Of a DNA stretch of 64,000 nt, positions 46,847 to 56,083 are shown piece by piece. Source of the DNA: an uncultured SAR116 cluster alpha proteobacterium. GTDB taxonomy: Bacteria > Pseudomonadota > Alphaproteobacteria > Puniceispirillales > Puniceispirillaceae. Numbering within the stretch: the first letter of the stretch is position 1; the number at the start of each line of letters is the position of its first letter. A model generated the notes under the pieces. That model worked only from the letters and a program-made list of their open reading frames with translations. It did no database searches and was not told where the DNA came from. Made by a program: the position numbers and the translations under genes. The stretch lies in NCBI GenBank assembly GCA_902625725.1, contig CACOCY010000011.1:1-64000 (forward strand), written 5' to 3'.

Positions 46847-47824
46847 CTATATTTTGCTTACTCTTGAGGTTAGATTGATTGCGGCCTGCCCACTTACTTC
46901 ACCTATTTCACCTCTGAATAATAATTCCTCATCCATTAGTATCTCAACACCCTCTCCAATTTGGATTGGAAAGACGTCTCCCTGTTTTAAATTAATTAGT
47001 GTCTTCATTGCTAATTTTGGTTCGCTTAATTTTGCTTTAATTTTGAGAGGAATATCAAGCACTGCTTTTTCCATCTGTTCACGCCAAGTTTCATCGTCAT
47101 CGGAACTATCCGATTGTACTCTGGAGCGAAGCTGCGATGCGATTGGTTTTAGGATTTGTAATGGATAGATAATATCAAAGCTAGCTGCATCTGTATTAGG
47201 TAACTGAATCACGAATGAGCAGATAATTACAAGGTCTGACCCATCAACAAATGACGCAAATTGCGGGTTAATTTCTCTACTTTGATAAGTAATAGTTGTC
47301 GGTGTCAAATCATTCCAAGCATCTTGCAGTACCTCGTTGAGTCCTTTTGTAATTAGCTCAATTAGCCTATCTTCGGTTGTAGTAAATTCTGAACGCCTAT
47401 TTTTCAAAGGTTCGATTTTTCCCCCGTAATAAGCGTTCGTAAGAATAGAAATAAATGAGGGATCAATTACCATCATCATATTGCCACGTAATTCTTCCAT
47501 TCGGCTTATATTCATACTCATAAAACCGTCAATATTTGCTGCATATTCGTCAAAAGATTTTACCTCTGGAGGAAAAGAAGAGATGCGAGGCTGAAGTCTG
47601 AGCATAGGAAGAAAAATACTTCTAGCAAATCTTGCAAAACGTTCATTAATCATTCGAAGTGCATAGTAATCCCCCATCAATGTTAGATCGTCAGACCCAA
47701 ATTTGAATGGTCTGACATTACTATCGTCAACACCTGAAATATTTGTTGAGTCCTCATCGTCGCCATCTAGACCTTCAATTAGCGCATTGACTTCTTCTGT
47801 GCTTAATTTTCGGGTGGATGCCAC
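46847..47824 (-). CDS. fliM: Flagellar motor switch protein FliM
   Basis: This 325-residue protein has the CheY-binding N-terminal motif (LSTEEVNALIEGL at about 7-19), the middle CheC-like domain (MNISRMEELRGNMMMVID) and a C-terminal SpoA domain with LKQGDVFPI and LLFRGEIG. The start is GTG with AGGAG eight bases upstream. FliM receives phospho-CheY and switches rotation, so a chemotaxis system elsewhere is implied. fliN follows after 54 bases, and fliL precedes it by 27 bases. Confidence 0.95.
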   Translation of the reverse strand: MASTRKLSTEEVNALIEGLDGDDEDSTNISGVDDSNVRPFKFGSDDLTLMGDYYALRMINERFARFARSIFLPMLRLQPRISSFPPEVKSFDEYAANIDGFMSMNISRMEELRGNMMMVIDPSFISILTNAYYGGKIEPLKNRRSEFTTTEDRLIELITKGLNEVLQDAWNDLTPTTITYQSREINPQFASFVDGSDLVIICSFVIQLPNTDAASFDIIYPLQILKPIASQLRSRVQSDSSDDDETWREQMEKAVLDIPLKIKAKLSEPKLAMKTLINLKQGDVFPIQIGEGVEILMDEELLFRGEIGEVSGQAAINLTSRVSKI

Positions 47825-47851
47825 GTTAATTACTCCTGTTAGAGTTAAAGC

Positions 47852-48427
47852 TTAATTCAGTACAAATGAGGTAAATAGAACTTCTGCTACACCACCAAAA
47901 TTTTCTAATGCTATTAGCTTATTATTAATGCCCTCTTTTAGTGCAGAAGCAAGGGCTGCTTTTCCAGATGTTCCTTGAATTTCATCTTCGCCGAATTCAC
48001 TTAACACCCCTAATATTGTAGAACGTAAAGCTAATTCGTGTGACTCAACATTTATCATTACAGTATCATCATATTGTGTTGAAACACCTATTCCTACTTG
48101 TAACATTTTTCGGGAGCCCCTTAAGTTTGTGGTAAAGGTTCCAGGAAATTCATAATAAATAGTAACAAAATTTTCTTGCTCTGGAGTTTCTTTTGAAACT
48201 TTCTTAAGAGATCCATTATCCGCAGACTTTTTTGCAGCCTCTGCTTCTTCCATCTTTCTTTCAATTATAGCCTCGATTTCTTCAGATGGGTCCGGTTGGC
48301 TACTACTAAACACAAGATAACCAACACCTAGTCCCAATGCAATAAGAACGATACCACCTATTACAAAAAAAATGATTTTGAGCAGACCGCCTTTGGATTT
48401 CTTTTCTTCTACTTCTTCTTCAGCCAT
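47852..48427 (-). CDS. fliL: Flagellar basal body-associated protein FliL
   Basis: This 191-residue protein has a short cytoplasmic start (acidic then Lys-rich), one membrane helix (about 17-39) and a periplasmic domain with YYEFPGTFTTNLRGSRKMLQ and ALKEGINNKLIALENFGGVA, the FliL pattern. FliL surrounds the stator units and raises motor torque. The linker (about 45-75) has a charged coiled-coil segment. It lies between fliK and fliM. Confidence 0.93.
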   Translation of the reverse strand: MAEEEVEEKKSKGGLLKIIFFVIGGIVLIALGLGVGYLVFSSSQPDPSEEIEAIIERKMEEAEAAKKSADNGSLKKVSKETPEQENFVTIYYEFPGTFTTNLRGSRKMLQVGIGVSTQYDDTVMINVESHELALRSTILGVLSEFGEDEIQGTSGKAALASALKEGINNKLIALENFGGVAEVLFTSFVLN

Positions 48428-48454
48428 CTAGCATTCCTTTACCATATTATAAGA

Positions 48455-49972
48455 TCATGCAACTATATTTAAAATTGAATTATCTAATTTTTTAAAGTCT
48501 GTTTCATTCAACCCGTTTCCATCAGTAGATGGGTCCGATGTCTTTTTAGCTAAATTTTTAGCGTTTTCGTCCTGTTTTGTTTGCTTCTCATTTTTGCCTG
48601 ATAAATTTGCCTGAAGCAAATTTAAACGTAATCCGATTTCCTGCATCATTTGTGCCAGTTTACTCTCTGATTCTAATAATATATTCGCAGCAGAAGAGGT
48701 CTCTGTAGAAATTTGAACAGACGCGTCATCTCCTGATATATTTATTGAAACGGTCATTCTACCTAATTGTTTAGGATTTAGTGATATATCAAGAGTTTTA
48801 CTCCCCTCTTTTAGCTGCATCTCGACTTTCCGCACTAGAGCGTCTTTCCAAGCCTTATCAGCCATATTGAGCTTTTGAAACGTAGATAAATGAGAATTGG
48901 CCCTAAGAGGCTGTGTTGATTGCCGGTTTTCATTTCCATCCTGTCCAGAGCTATCTCCCGAATGGATGTCTAGGCCATTTAATTGAATATTTGTTTGGTT
49001 TACTGAATTGGTATTTGATTGCTTACTTAATTCGACTTGTCTTGTTAAAGAGCCTAATTTATTTTCCAGTAAATGGTTTTTGCTGTCAGGGGTGGTAAGT
49101 GAGGACTGCTTAACAGCCATATTTTTATATTCTTGAATAATCGATGGATCTTTATTATCTAGACTATTTTTAGAAGTAATGGCGAAATCCGCTTTTTCGG
49201 GTCTTGATAAATTTTTAATTCCAATATTTCCTTTTCTTATATTCTTGAGTTCGCTGAGAACTTCCATAGCTTCATCTAAAGCGCTGGGTTCTGTCTCCCT
49301 TGTAGCCGTATTAGATAGTTTTTCGGTCAATGGGTTCGACACTGTATGTTTAGACTCTTTTAAATTGATAACTTGTTCAATTAGCTTGACAACTTTTAAG
49401 AGTTTTTCACTTCCTATAGAATCATTGGGATTATTCTGCAATTTATTTGGTCCCAAAAAATTCATGTTTGTGCTCATGTATGCAATAGGTTGGTTGGTAA
49501 ATAGATGAGAAGAACTTTTTTTATTGGTCATTTCTTGTGAACTAATAGAAGTATTGCTGAGATTATAAGATTGGTATGTTAGTTCTGAAAACAGATCATT
49601 ATCTATTGAACTTTTTTCATTGCTATCCTCGATCAAACGTTTTTTATCAAGCAATGAACTTAACATCTCCATTCCCTTATCGTGAGGTATACCTATTGTG
49701 GATGCATTTTTGGATAAACCAAATTCTTCTTGTTCTAAATTTGTTTTATTAAGCAGGAGAGTATTTTCTTCGTCTGTGTCTAAACCTGCTGCTATCTGGT
49801 TTTTTTGAGACAATTTGTTGGTGATTAATTCAACTGTTTCAGAGTCTAGCTCGCTTACAATAGAAAATAGACTATCGAATAACATTTCAGATTGGTTATC
49901 CGTTTTTTCTGTTTGTTGTGTGGTGTGGGAAGATGAAACACTTGTGTTTGTTCCATCGGTGACATGTGTCAT
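48455..49972 (-). CDS. fliK: Flagellar hook-length control protein FliK
   Basis: This 505-residue protein is a long, low-complexity Ser/Asn/Lys-rich region followed by a C-terminal hook-length domain (about 375-460) with LDISLNPKQLGRMTVSINI and ESKLAQMMQEIGLRLNLL. FliK measures the hook and signals FlhB to switch export. The N-terminal 370 residues show no recognisable domain, which is normal for FliK. A sigma-54 promoter lies about 40 bases upstream. FliK is the first gene of the fliK-L-M-N transcript. Confidence 0.9.
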   Translation of the reverse strand: MTHVTDGTNTSVSSSHTTQQTEKTDNQSEMLFDSLFSIVSELDSETVELITNKLSQKNQIAAGLDTDEENTLLLNKTNLEQEEFGLSKNASTIGIPHDKGMEMLSSLLDKKRLIEDSNEKSSIDNDLFSELTYQSYNLSNTSISSQEMTNKKSSSHLFTNQPIAYMSTNMNFLGPNKLQNNPNDSIGSEKLLKVVKLIEQVINLKESKHTVSNPLTEKLSNTATRETEPSALDEAMEVLSELKNIRKGNIGIKNLSRPEKADFAITSKNSLDNKDPSIIQEYKNMAVKQSSLTTPDSKNHLLENKLGSLTRQVELSKQSNTNSVNQTNIQLNGLDIHSGDSSGQDGNENRQSTQPLRANSHLSTFQKLNMADKAWKDALVRKVEMQLKEGSKTLDISLNPKQLGRMTVSINISGDDASVQISTETSSAANILLESESKLAQMMQEIGLRLNLLQANLSGKNEKQTKQDENAKNLAKKTSDPSTDGNGLNETDFKKLDNSILNIVA

Positions 49973-50013
49973 ATCATCTACCTAACTTTTATATTAACTT
50001 TGTAGTGATTGTT

Positions 50014-50029
50014 GCAAATAAAATGCCAA
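50014..50029 (-). promoter_or_regulatory. Sigma-54 promoter for fliK-L-M-N
   Basis: The minus strand reads TTGGCATTTTATTTGC followed by A. The core TTGGCA and TTTGCA match the sigma-54 consensus, with GG and GC ten bases apart. The expected transcription start is about 31 bases before the fliK ATG, the same spacing as at fliO and fleT. Confidence 0.82.
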
Positions 50030-50035
50030 TTGTTC

Positions 50036-50061
50036 TTCTAAAAAAGGAAGTAACTATTCCT
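50036..50061 (-). terminator. Weak Rho-independent terminator after fliJ
   Basis: On the minus strand, AGGAA and TTCCT pair over five bases around a seven-base loop, directly followed by a run of six T. It lies just after the fliJ stop and before the fliK promoter. The stem is short, so termination may be partial. Confidence 0.4.
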
Positions 50062-50075
50062 ATATAAAAACTTTT

Positions 50076-50501
50076 TTATTTTCCGAACCTTCTAGACGCT
50101 CTTTTGCGGTTAGCTAGTTCTTGTTCAAATTTTTCTTCTCTATTCGCCCGTTCAATGGCTTGGTGTTGATGCCAGCCCTCTTCAGACTTATTTTTTTTCT
50201 GCAGCGCTTTTGCAAGAGCCTTTCTATTATCGTCAAATTCTTTTTGCAGGAAATTATTCCTATTTTCTGTGGTTTCAATTTGCTCCTGTACAATCGCAGC
50301 ATACCAAGAAGCTGAGCGCAATGACATAGCTGAAGCCTCACCCTCTTTTATTTCAGTTTGCTTTGCAATTTGGTTTAGTTGTTCAGCTAATTCGCGGGAC
50401 TTTTTAAGTTCTGTATTTAACGATCGCATTGTTTCAGCCTGTTTTGCTATATCAATTTGCTGTTTTAATGCGTAGCGCTGATGTACTGACTTCGGTTTCA
50501 T
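50076..50501 (-). CDS. fliJ: FliJ-like flagellar export chaperone
   Basis: This 141-residue protein is nearly all coiled coil (RSLNTELKKSRELAEQLNQI, QLIETTENRN-like QEQIETTENRNNFLQKEF) and basic at the end (ELANRKRASRRFGK). FliJ proteins are small coiled coils that activate FliI and guide export chaperones. Its place right after fliI supports the call. Sequence similarity to FliJ is weak, as usual. Confidence 0.75.
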   Translation of the reverse strand: MKPKSVHQRYALKQQIDIAKQAETMRSLNTELKKSRELAEQLNQIAKQTEIKEGEASAMSLRSASWYAAIVQEQIETTENRNNFLQKEFDDNRKALAKALQKKNKSEEGWHQHQAIERANREEKFEQELANRKRASRRFGK

Positions 50502-50531
50502 AATAAAGTTTTTCTGAAATTATAAGGTGTC

Positions 50532-51854
50532 TTATTTCATGAGGTTTATCAGGGCTTCTTTACTTTCTGTAAAATCAGCCCTTTCAGTTTCAGCTTGCTG
50601 GATGTGACCCATTAACTTCGGCCACAAAGATACTGCTTCATCTAACTCAGGATCTTGGCCAGAAGTATATCCGCCCATTAAAATTAAATCGCGATTTTCC
50701 ATGTAAAGAGATACAAGTCGCCTAAATTTTTGAGCACTTTTTTGCAAATTTTGATCTGTGATTTCATTCATGACGCGGCTTATTGACATTGGGATATCGA
50801 TAGCCGGGTAAACTCCCATTTGTGTCTGTTTTCTTGACAATAAAATATGGCCATCTAGGATAGCACGTGCTGTATCTACAACCGGGTCGTTAGAGTCGTC
50901 CCCATCTGCAAGAACGGTATAAATGGCCGTTATAGTTCCTTGATTTTTTACACCACTACCTGTTCTCTCTATTAAACGAGGTATCATTGAAACAACAGAC
51001 GGTGGATAGCCCTTTGAGGTAGGTTGCTCGCCCAGTGCGAGACCTATTTCACGTCGGGCATGAGCAACTCTGGTAAGTGAATCCATAATAAGCAAAACAT
51101 TTTTTCCACAATCCCGAAAATACTCCGCAATGGCTGTCGCTCGTTCTGCCCCTCTTATTCGAAGCAATGGAGAACGATCTGCTGGCACTGCGACAACAGT
51201 AGTCCGTTTTTTTGATTCACCAGAAAGAACTGTATTTACAAAACTCCCTACTTCTCGGCCGCGTTCACCTATCATTCCAACAACAACGATATCCGCTTCA
51301 GTATATCTACACATCATCCCAAGAAGAACTGATTTTCCGACTCCTGAACCAGCTATAATCCCAAGACGTTGGCCTCTGCCAACACTTAGAAGGCTATTGA
51401 TAGCGCGTACTCCCACGTCAAGCGTTTTATCGACTGGGTTTTTTGCAAGTGGGTTTAATTCTTTTCCTAATAGGGGCCATTGGTCTATCAAAGCTGGCAT
51501 GGGCATTTCATCCAGCGGTGCTCCTAATGCATCGGTAACTCGCCCTAATAAACCATTGCCAACTGGTATCATGTATCCGTCGTCTATGACACTCACTTTC
51601 GCACCGACACTAATTCGAGCACCAAAATCGTGAAGGCTTAATAGGTTGTGCCCACCGTGAAATCCGATTATTTCTGCGATCGCTGGCAAATTTGTTTCAG
51701 TATCAATTTCACAAAGTGAACCAATAGTTGCAGGAAAACCGTCACATTCCACCATTTGCCCGTCAAATCTGCTCACCCGACCTGAAATGGAAACAGGTTT
51801 GTTCGTATTTATTGAACTCACGCTCTTAGAAAGTCGCTTTTGAACAGTAACCAT
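50532..51854 (-). CDS. fliI: Flagellum-specific ATPase FliI
   Basis: This 440-residue F1-like ATPase powers the flagellar export apparatus. Walker A is GSGVGKS at 169-175. GERGREVGSFV, Walker B (VLLIMDSLTRVAHARREIGL), EQPTSKGYPPSVVSMIPRL and the C-terminal LYMENRDLILMGGYTSG follow in order. Length is normal. Its ATG overlaps the fliH stop (TAATG), and fliJ follows after about 30 bases. Confidence 0.96.
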   Translation of the reverse strand: MVTVQKRLSKSVSSINTNKPVSISGRVSRFDGQMVECDGFPATIGSLCEIDTETNLPAIAEIIGFHGGHNLLSLHDFGARISVGAKVSVIDDGYMIPVGNGLLGRVTDALGAPLDEMPMPALIDQWPLLGKELNPLAKNPVDKTLDVGVRAINSLLSVGRGQRLGIIAGSGVGKSVLLGMMCRYTEADIVVVGMIGERGREVGSFVNTVLSGESKKRTTVVAVPADRSPLLRIRGAERATAIAEYFRDCGKNVLLIMDSLTRVAHARREIGLALGEQPTSKGYPPSVVSMIPRLIERTGSGVKNQGTITAIYTVLADGDDSNDPVVDTARAILDGHILLSRKQTQMGVYPAIDIPMSISRVMNEITDQNLQKSAQKFRRLVSLYMENRDLILMGGYTSGQDPELDEAVSLWPKLMGHIQQAETERADFTESKEALINLMK

Positions 51855-52720
51855 TATGACGTATCCTTTTCTTCTTCTGGGATATTTTCAGCATTAGGTT
51901 CAGTTTCATTTTCACCCTCTTTTTGAATCTTGGTGTCGTTTTCGGTTTCGATGTCACCCAGTTTTGAAGATGGGCTTGTGTTTTTGTCTTGTTCTGATAA
52001 AACTTGTGTTTCATCTGAACTATTTTTTATTTCGGCTTCAACAACTGAGCTATGGGTCGATGTTGTTTTTCCTGTTTCTTCAATGGCTGACTGTTCATTA
52101 ATAAGTTCTGACGCCTCATCAATACTTGATGGTGGAATTGAAATTCGATTTTCTAATATATCTTGAATTTCAATCCCACCCAAACTTATCACTATGTCTC
52201 CAGCATTGAGTGTATCTTTTCCAAGAAAATGAAACTTTGATAGTTTTTCAGACTTTTCTTTTACAGTTTCGATATGCACTAGGTCTGTTTTATTTAACTC
52301 GATAGTTGGGTTATTTATACTATCACCAAGACGGCTCATTAACGTTTCAATTCTTGTTAAAAATTTCTCTGGCATTTCCGCTATGGATATTCCGGCACGT
52401 TCACTTGAGAGTGATAAAATAGCATTTTGAATATCTGCTTCTAATTTTTTAGTTTCAGCAGAACTCATCTTAGTGAGACTAACGATTAACGATTCCAACG
52501 TATTTATCTTCTCATCAAATTTTTCATCTAATTCTTTTTTTATTTCATTTTTTCCAGCTTCAAACCCCTCAATGAAACCCCTATCATATTGGGTGTCAGA
52601 CAAATCTGAATTTTCGGTTTTTTTTGTTTCGGTTTCGGTTTTGAATTGGTTGCTATTTATATCTTGATTTTTTTTCAACCTTATTGCCGATTTCTGTAGC
52701 TGTTTCAGAGATTTCACCAT
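51854..52720 (-). CDS. fliH: Flagellar assembly protein FliH
   Basis: This 288-residue protein has the FliH signature YDRGFIEGFEAGKNEIKKE in its first quarter (about 45-63), a helical middle domain, and a terminal domain with GISIAEMPEKFLTRIETLM and GDIVISLGGIEIQD. The last 80 residues are a strongly acidic, Glu/Thr/Ser-rich tail (EEEKDTS end), unusual for FliH. FliH is the stator-like partner of FliI. ATG 52720 has AGGG seven bases upstream; a TTG at 52768 is also open. The gene lies within the end of the upstream acidic gene, and a one-base deletion in an A8 run would fuse the two. Confidence 0.85.
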   Translation of the reverse strand: MVKSLKQLQKSAIRLKKNQDINSNQFKTETETKKTENSDLSDTQYDRGFIEGFEAGKNEIKKELDEKFDEKINTLESLIVSLTKMSSAETKKLEADIQNAILSLSSERAGISIAEMPEKFLTRIETLMSRLGDSINNPTIELNKTDLVHIETVKEKSEKLSKFHFLGKDTLNAGDIVISLGGIEIQDILENRISIPPSSIDEASELINEQSAIEETGKTTSTHSSVVEAEIKNSSDETQVLSEQDKNTSPSSKLGDIETENDTKIQKEGENETEPNAENIPEEEKDTS

Positions 52721-53177
52721 CCTCTGTCCCTGGTTGATTTGTTGGTATGCTGTTATTTTGCTGGGCAATATCTGAAGTTTGCTGTTCTATAGCAGACCCA
52801 ATCTCGTTCTGGTTTTCTTTAATTTCAGCTTGCGAAGATATATTTTCCACTGGTTCTAACTGTTGTTCGTCGTTTTCCGAGGATACATCTTTATCTATAT
52901 TTGATTGTTCATTTCCCTTACTCTCATCAACATTCTCTGTTGGTTCTAACTCAATTTTTGATTCACTATCTTCGTTAGATGGTTTTTTTTGAGACTCCAT
53001 TGCAATTTCAACAAGAGACCTAGGTTTAAACTCTTGTTTTTGTCTGGTCGGTGCATCTTCTGATTTTTTGTATTTTGATTTACTCACAAGTTTCATTATC
53101 CTTGCGATTTCAGAATCTTCCAAGGCGTTCGGCAATTCTGCCTGCTCATCAGCATAGGTTATTTGTTCACTTGCCAT
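52653..53177 (-). CDS. Acidic low-complexity protein between fliG and fliH (possible N-terminal FliH extension)
   Basis: This 174-residue protein has a structured start (ALEDSEIARIMKLVSKSKY, EFKPRSLVEIAMESQKKP) and then a long Glu/Asn/Ser/Gln-rich tail with no recognisable domain. It lies between fliG and fliH and overlaps fliH. At the end, the reading enters an A8 run: if this had seven A, the sequence would read straight into the fliH frame, giving one protein of about 440 residues. It may be a FliH N-terminal part separated by an indel, by programmed slippage, or by a sequencing error. Confidence 0.6.
   Translation of the reverse strand: MASEQITYADEQAELPNALEDSEIARIMKLVSKSKYKKSEDAPTRQKQEFKPRSLVEIAMESQKKPSNEDSESKIELEPTENVDESKGNEQSNIDKDVSSENDEQQLEPVENISSQAEIKENQNEIGSAIEQQTSDIAQQNNSIPTNQPGTEDGEISETATEIGNKVEKKSRYK
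52665..52672 (-). other. A8 homopolymer at the ORF-to-fliH frame junction
   Basis: On the minus strand this is GTTG followed by eight A and TCAAG. In the upstream frame it reads GAA AAA AAA TCA and stops eight codons later; in the fliH frame it reads AAA AAA AAT CAA. One A less would join both frames. Runs of eight or more A can promote transcriptional slippage, and are also prone to sequencing error. Confidence 0.6.
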
Positions 53178-53217
53178 TTTTGAGTTCCAATTAGAGCATT
53201 ACATATTAGATTTTCAA

Positions 53218-54261
53218 TTAGACGTAGTCCTCTCCACCACGGCCTGCTAAAACTATAGAGCCTTCATCCGACATACGTCTAGCGACGTTGATGATACGCT
53301 TTTGAGCTTCTTGCACTTCACTTAGGCGAACGGGTCCTAAAGCCTCCATTTCGTCAACAATGTTTGCGGCAGCTCTTGATGACATGCAAGAGAACAGTTT
53401 CTCTCTAAGAATCTCATCTGCACCTTTAAGAGCAAGAATAAGATCGTCAGTTTCCACATTTCGTAATAACATTTGAAGAGACTTATCATCTGATTTAAGT
53501 AAGTTTTCAAATACAAACATACTTTCCTGAATTGCAACAACAAGATGTTTATCATCCTTGCCAAGAACTTTCATAATCTTGCTTTCCTGCTCTTGATTCG
53601 TGAAGTTCATTATAGCTGCCGCTGCTTTTATTCCTCCAACCTGAGTTGCACGGAGAGATGTATTGGCTTTAAATTTCTTTTGCATTACATCCTCAAGTTC
53701 GTTTAATGCATCTGGACCAACCGTATCAAGATTAGCTATACGCGCAATAACATCAGCTTGCATTTCTTCAGGCAGAAGATTTAAAACATCCGCTCCTAAT
53801 GATGCATCTAAATAAGAAATAATTAGAGCAATAATTTGCGGATGCTCATCTAAAATTAAATCAGAAATTGAAGGAGCATCCATCCAATCGAGTATTTCAA
53901 TGGGACGCTCGGAATTGGATGGCGCAATTCTGCTCAAAACGGATTGAGCGCGTTCTTCACCTATTGCTCTATTTAAAACGTTTTTGATATAGTTGCCGGC
54001 CCCGAGACCGAGGCTTGTCTGCTGCTTAATGATATATAAAAATTCATCAAGAACTTCATTAACGGTATCTTGACCTAACCCTTGTACTGAGTACATTGCA
54101 GCACCCAGGGCTTGGACCTCCTTTGGCCCAAGATTTTTTATAATTTCGGATGCTTCTTCCTCTCCAAGCAGCATCATTAAAATAGCGGATTTCTGTATAC
54201 CATTCAGCGAATCATATACAGACTCTTTACTATCATCAGATTTATTTTGTGACTCAGCCAT
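53218..54261 (-). CDS. fliG: Flagellar motor switch protein FliG
   Basis: This 347-residue protein has the N-terminal FliF-binding domain (GIQKSAILMMLLGEEEASEI), the middle domain with EHPQIIALIISYLDASLGAD, and the C-terminal torque domain with the charged ridge in the ALKGADEILREKLFSCMSSR segment and ANIVDEMEALGPVRLSEV. Length is normal. FliG anchors the C-ring and interacts with the stators. It lies between fliF and the acidic gene. Confidence 0.96.
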   Translation of the reverse strand: MAESQNKSDDSKESVYDSLNGIQKSAILMMLLGEEEASEIIKNLGPKEVQALGAAMYSVQGLGQDTVNEVLDEFLYIIKQQTSLGLGAGNYIKNVLNRAIGEERAQSVLSRIAPSNSERPIEILDWMDAPSISDLILDEHPQIIALIISYLDASLGADVLNLLPEEMQADVIARIANLDTVGPDALNELEDVMQKKFKANTSLRATQVGGIKAAAAIMNFTNQEQESKIMKVLGKDDKHLVVAIQESMFVFENLLKSDDKSLQMLLRNVETDDLILALKGADEILREKLFSCMSSRAAANIVDEMEALGPVRLSEVQEAQKRIINVARRMSDEGSIVLAGRGGEDYV

Positions 54262-54313
54262 TTTTTTCTCACATATACTTTAGCAAAACACTCTTATATT
54301 TATAATGTTATAA

Positions 54314-56026
54314 TTAGGATGATTCCCTATCTGCGTTCATCATTGACTTAAATACATTAGCAACACGTCCAGCTTCTTCGCCAACAATCATTCGAATAAT
54401 AGCAACTTTATCGTCATAAGAATTTGCTGTGTCCAGCATTTCTGGTGAAATAGCTGCTTTTTTAGGCTTTAGCTTAGCTTTTATATCTTCAAGACTTTCA
54501 CCTTCTTCAATTTCAACTGTATCTAAATCTACCTCATCTTCTAATCCAACCATAGCCTCTCCAGGCTTACCAGATACTGTCGGTATCATAATTCGATTAA
54601 TAAGAGGACGAATAACCCCTAGAACTATTACACCCATAATTAGAACAGTCATTGCCTGCTGTATAAGATTTGTAAAGAAATCAATTTCATACCAAGGTTT
54701 GGATATACCTTCAATCGTTGAAACGAAAGCTGCGCTATCAACAGTCAGCTGGTCTCCTCTTTCTTTGTCAATACCAATGGCATTTGTGACCAGTTGTTCG
54801 ATATTAGCAATTTGCTCCGGAGTTAAAGCTACTGCCTCCATTAGTCCTGTTTCTGCATTAATGCTCTCTTTCTCTCTTACCAAAACAGACGCTTGAATAC
54901 GTTTGATCTTATTTAACGGTTTCAGTGTTGTTTCAACTTTACGACTCACTTCATAATTACGGACTTCATTCGAAGACCGTGTTTTGAATTGGTCAGGATC
55001 GTTTCCTGGATTTTGTTCTGTAGCGATTTCTGCCTGAGTAGGCGCGCGGTTAGTTGTTACGCCTGGAACGCCCCTTGCTGTTTCCTCTGCAGTAAGGTCT
55101 AAACTCTTTTGCTCACTCCGTAAGGCGTTTCCTTCTGGGTCTACACGTTCCTCAGTTATTTCACTTTTCGTAAAATCAATGTCTAGATTCACCTGTGCAG
55201 TCACATTGCCTGCCCCAACAAGAGGAGAGACCAAAGATATGATTCTACTTCTATAAATTGCTTCAACTTTAATGCGGTGTTCCAGTTGTGAATCCGACAA
55301 AGCACTGGACGGATCATCGTTTGGGTTAGAGAGAAGCCCACCATATTGATCAACAACTGTAACATCCGACTTTGCCAGGCTTGGAACAGAAGAGGATACT
55401 AAATGAATTATAGCATTTACTTGTTGTTTGCTAAGAGTTCTTCCGTCGTTCAGCTGGACAAAAACTGAGGCAGTTGGTGCCATAGACGTACGGGCAAAAA
55501 CTGATTTTTCAGGAATGGCTAGATGAACTCGAGCTGCAACAACACCCTCTATTTCACCTACAGACCGTGCAAGTTCAATTTCTTGGCTTTGCTTTAATCT
55601 AATGTTTTCAACAGACCTACTTGAGCCAATCGGGATGTCGGCAACAGCTGAATAGCCATCAGGAACGGATGTTGGTAATCCCTGAGCGGCCAAGGTCATC
55701 CTTGACTGATGGTAGTCAATTGTTGGAACTAACACATCACCAGTAGATGGATCAATTGTTACATCATAACCCGCGTTCTTTAAAGCCTCTACAACACGGG
55801 CTTTTTCTGCCTCTGGCAAAGATGCATATAAAGGAGTTAAACTCGGCTGCTGTAATATCATGTAAAATATTAGTCCTAATACCAAAACAAAGACAGCAAC
55901 AATTGTTGGTAGGGATTTTTTAAAACTGGGATCAGAAGTGAATCTACGTAAATTTGACAAAATTCCGTTCCGTTGTTCAACAACAGCTGTTGAGTTCACA
56001 TTATCCATTGTCGTAGTTTCGGCCAT
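54314..56026 (-). CDS. fliF: Flagellar MS-ring protein FliF
   Basis: This 570-residue protein has membrane helices at about 39-58 and near 460-480, bracketing a large periplasmic region with the ring-building motifs (SLPEAEKARVVEALKNAGYD, KQSQEIELARSVGEIEGV, and ARVHLAIPEKSVFAR). The C-terminal tail (MIVGEEAGRVANVFKSMM) is the FliG-binding end. FliF forms the MS ring, the first basal-body part to assemble. It follows fliE after 57 bases. Confidence 0.96.
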   Translation of the reverse strand: MAETTTMDNVNSTAVVEQRNGILSNLRRFTSDPSFKKSLPTIVAVFVLVLGLIFYMILQQPSLTPLYASLPEAEKARVVEALKNAGYDVTIDPSTGDVLVPTIDYHQSRMTLAAQGLPTSVPDGYSAVADIPIGSSRSVENIRLKQSQEIELARSVGEIEGVVAARVHLAIPEKSVFARTSMAPTASVFVQLNDGRTLSKQQVNAIIHLVSSSVPSLAKSDVTVVDQYGGLLSNPNDDPSSALSDSQLEHRIKVEAIYRSRIISLVSPLVGAGNVTAQVNLDIDFTKSEITEERVDPEGNALRSEQKSLDLTAEETARGVPGVTTNRAPTQAEIATEQNPGNDPDQFKTRSSNEVRNYEVSRKVETTLKPLNKIKRIQASVLVREKESINAETGLMEAVALTPEQIANIEQLVTNAIGIDKERGDQLTVDSAAFVSTIEGISKPWYEIDFFTNLIQQAMTVLIMGVIVLGVIRPLINRIMIPTVSGKPGEAMVGLEDEVDLDTVEIEEGESLEDIKAKLKPKKAAISPEMLDTANSYDDKVAIIRMIVGEEAGRVANVFKSMMNADRESS

Positions 56027-56083
56027 TTTTCTTTTTCCTAATTAAATAGAACAAATAGTTATAACAAGAGGTGTAGATTATTT

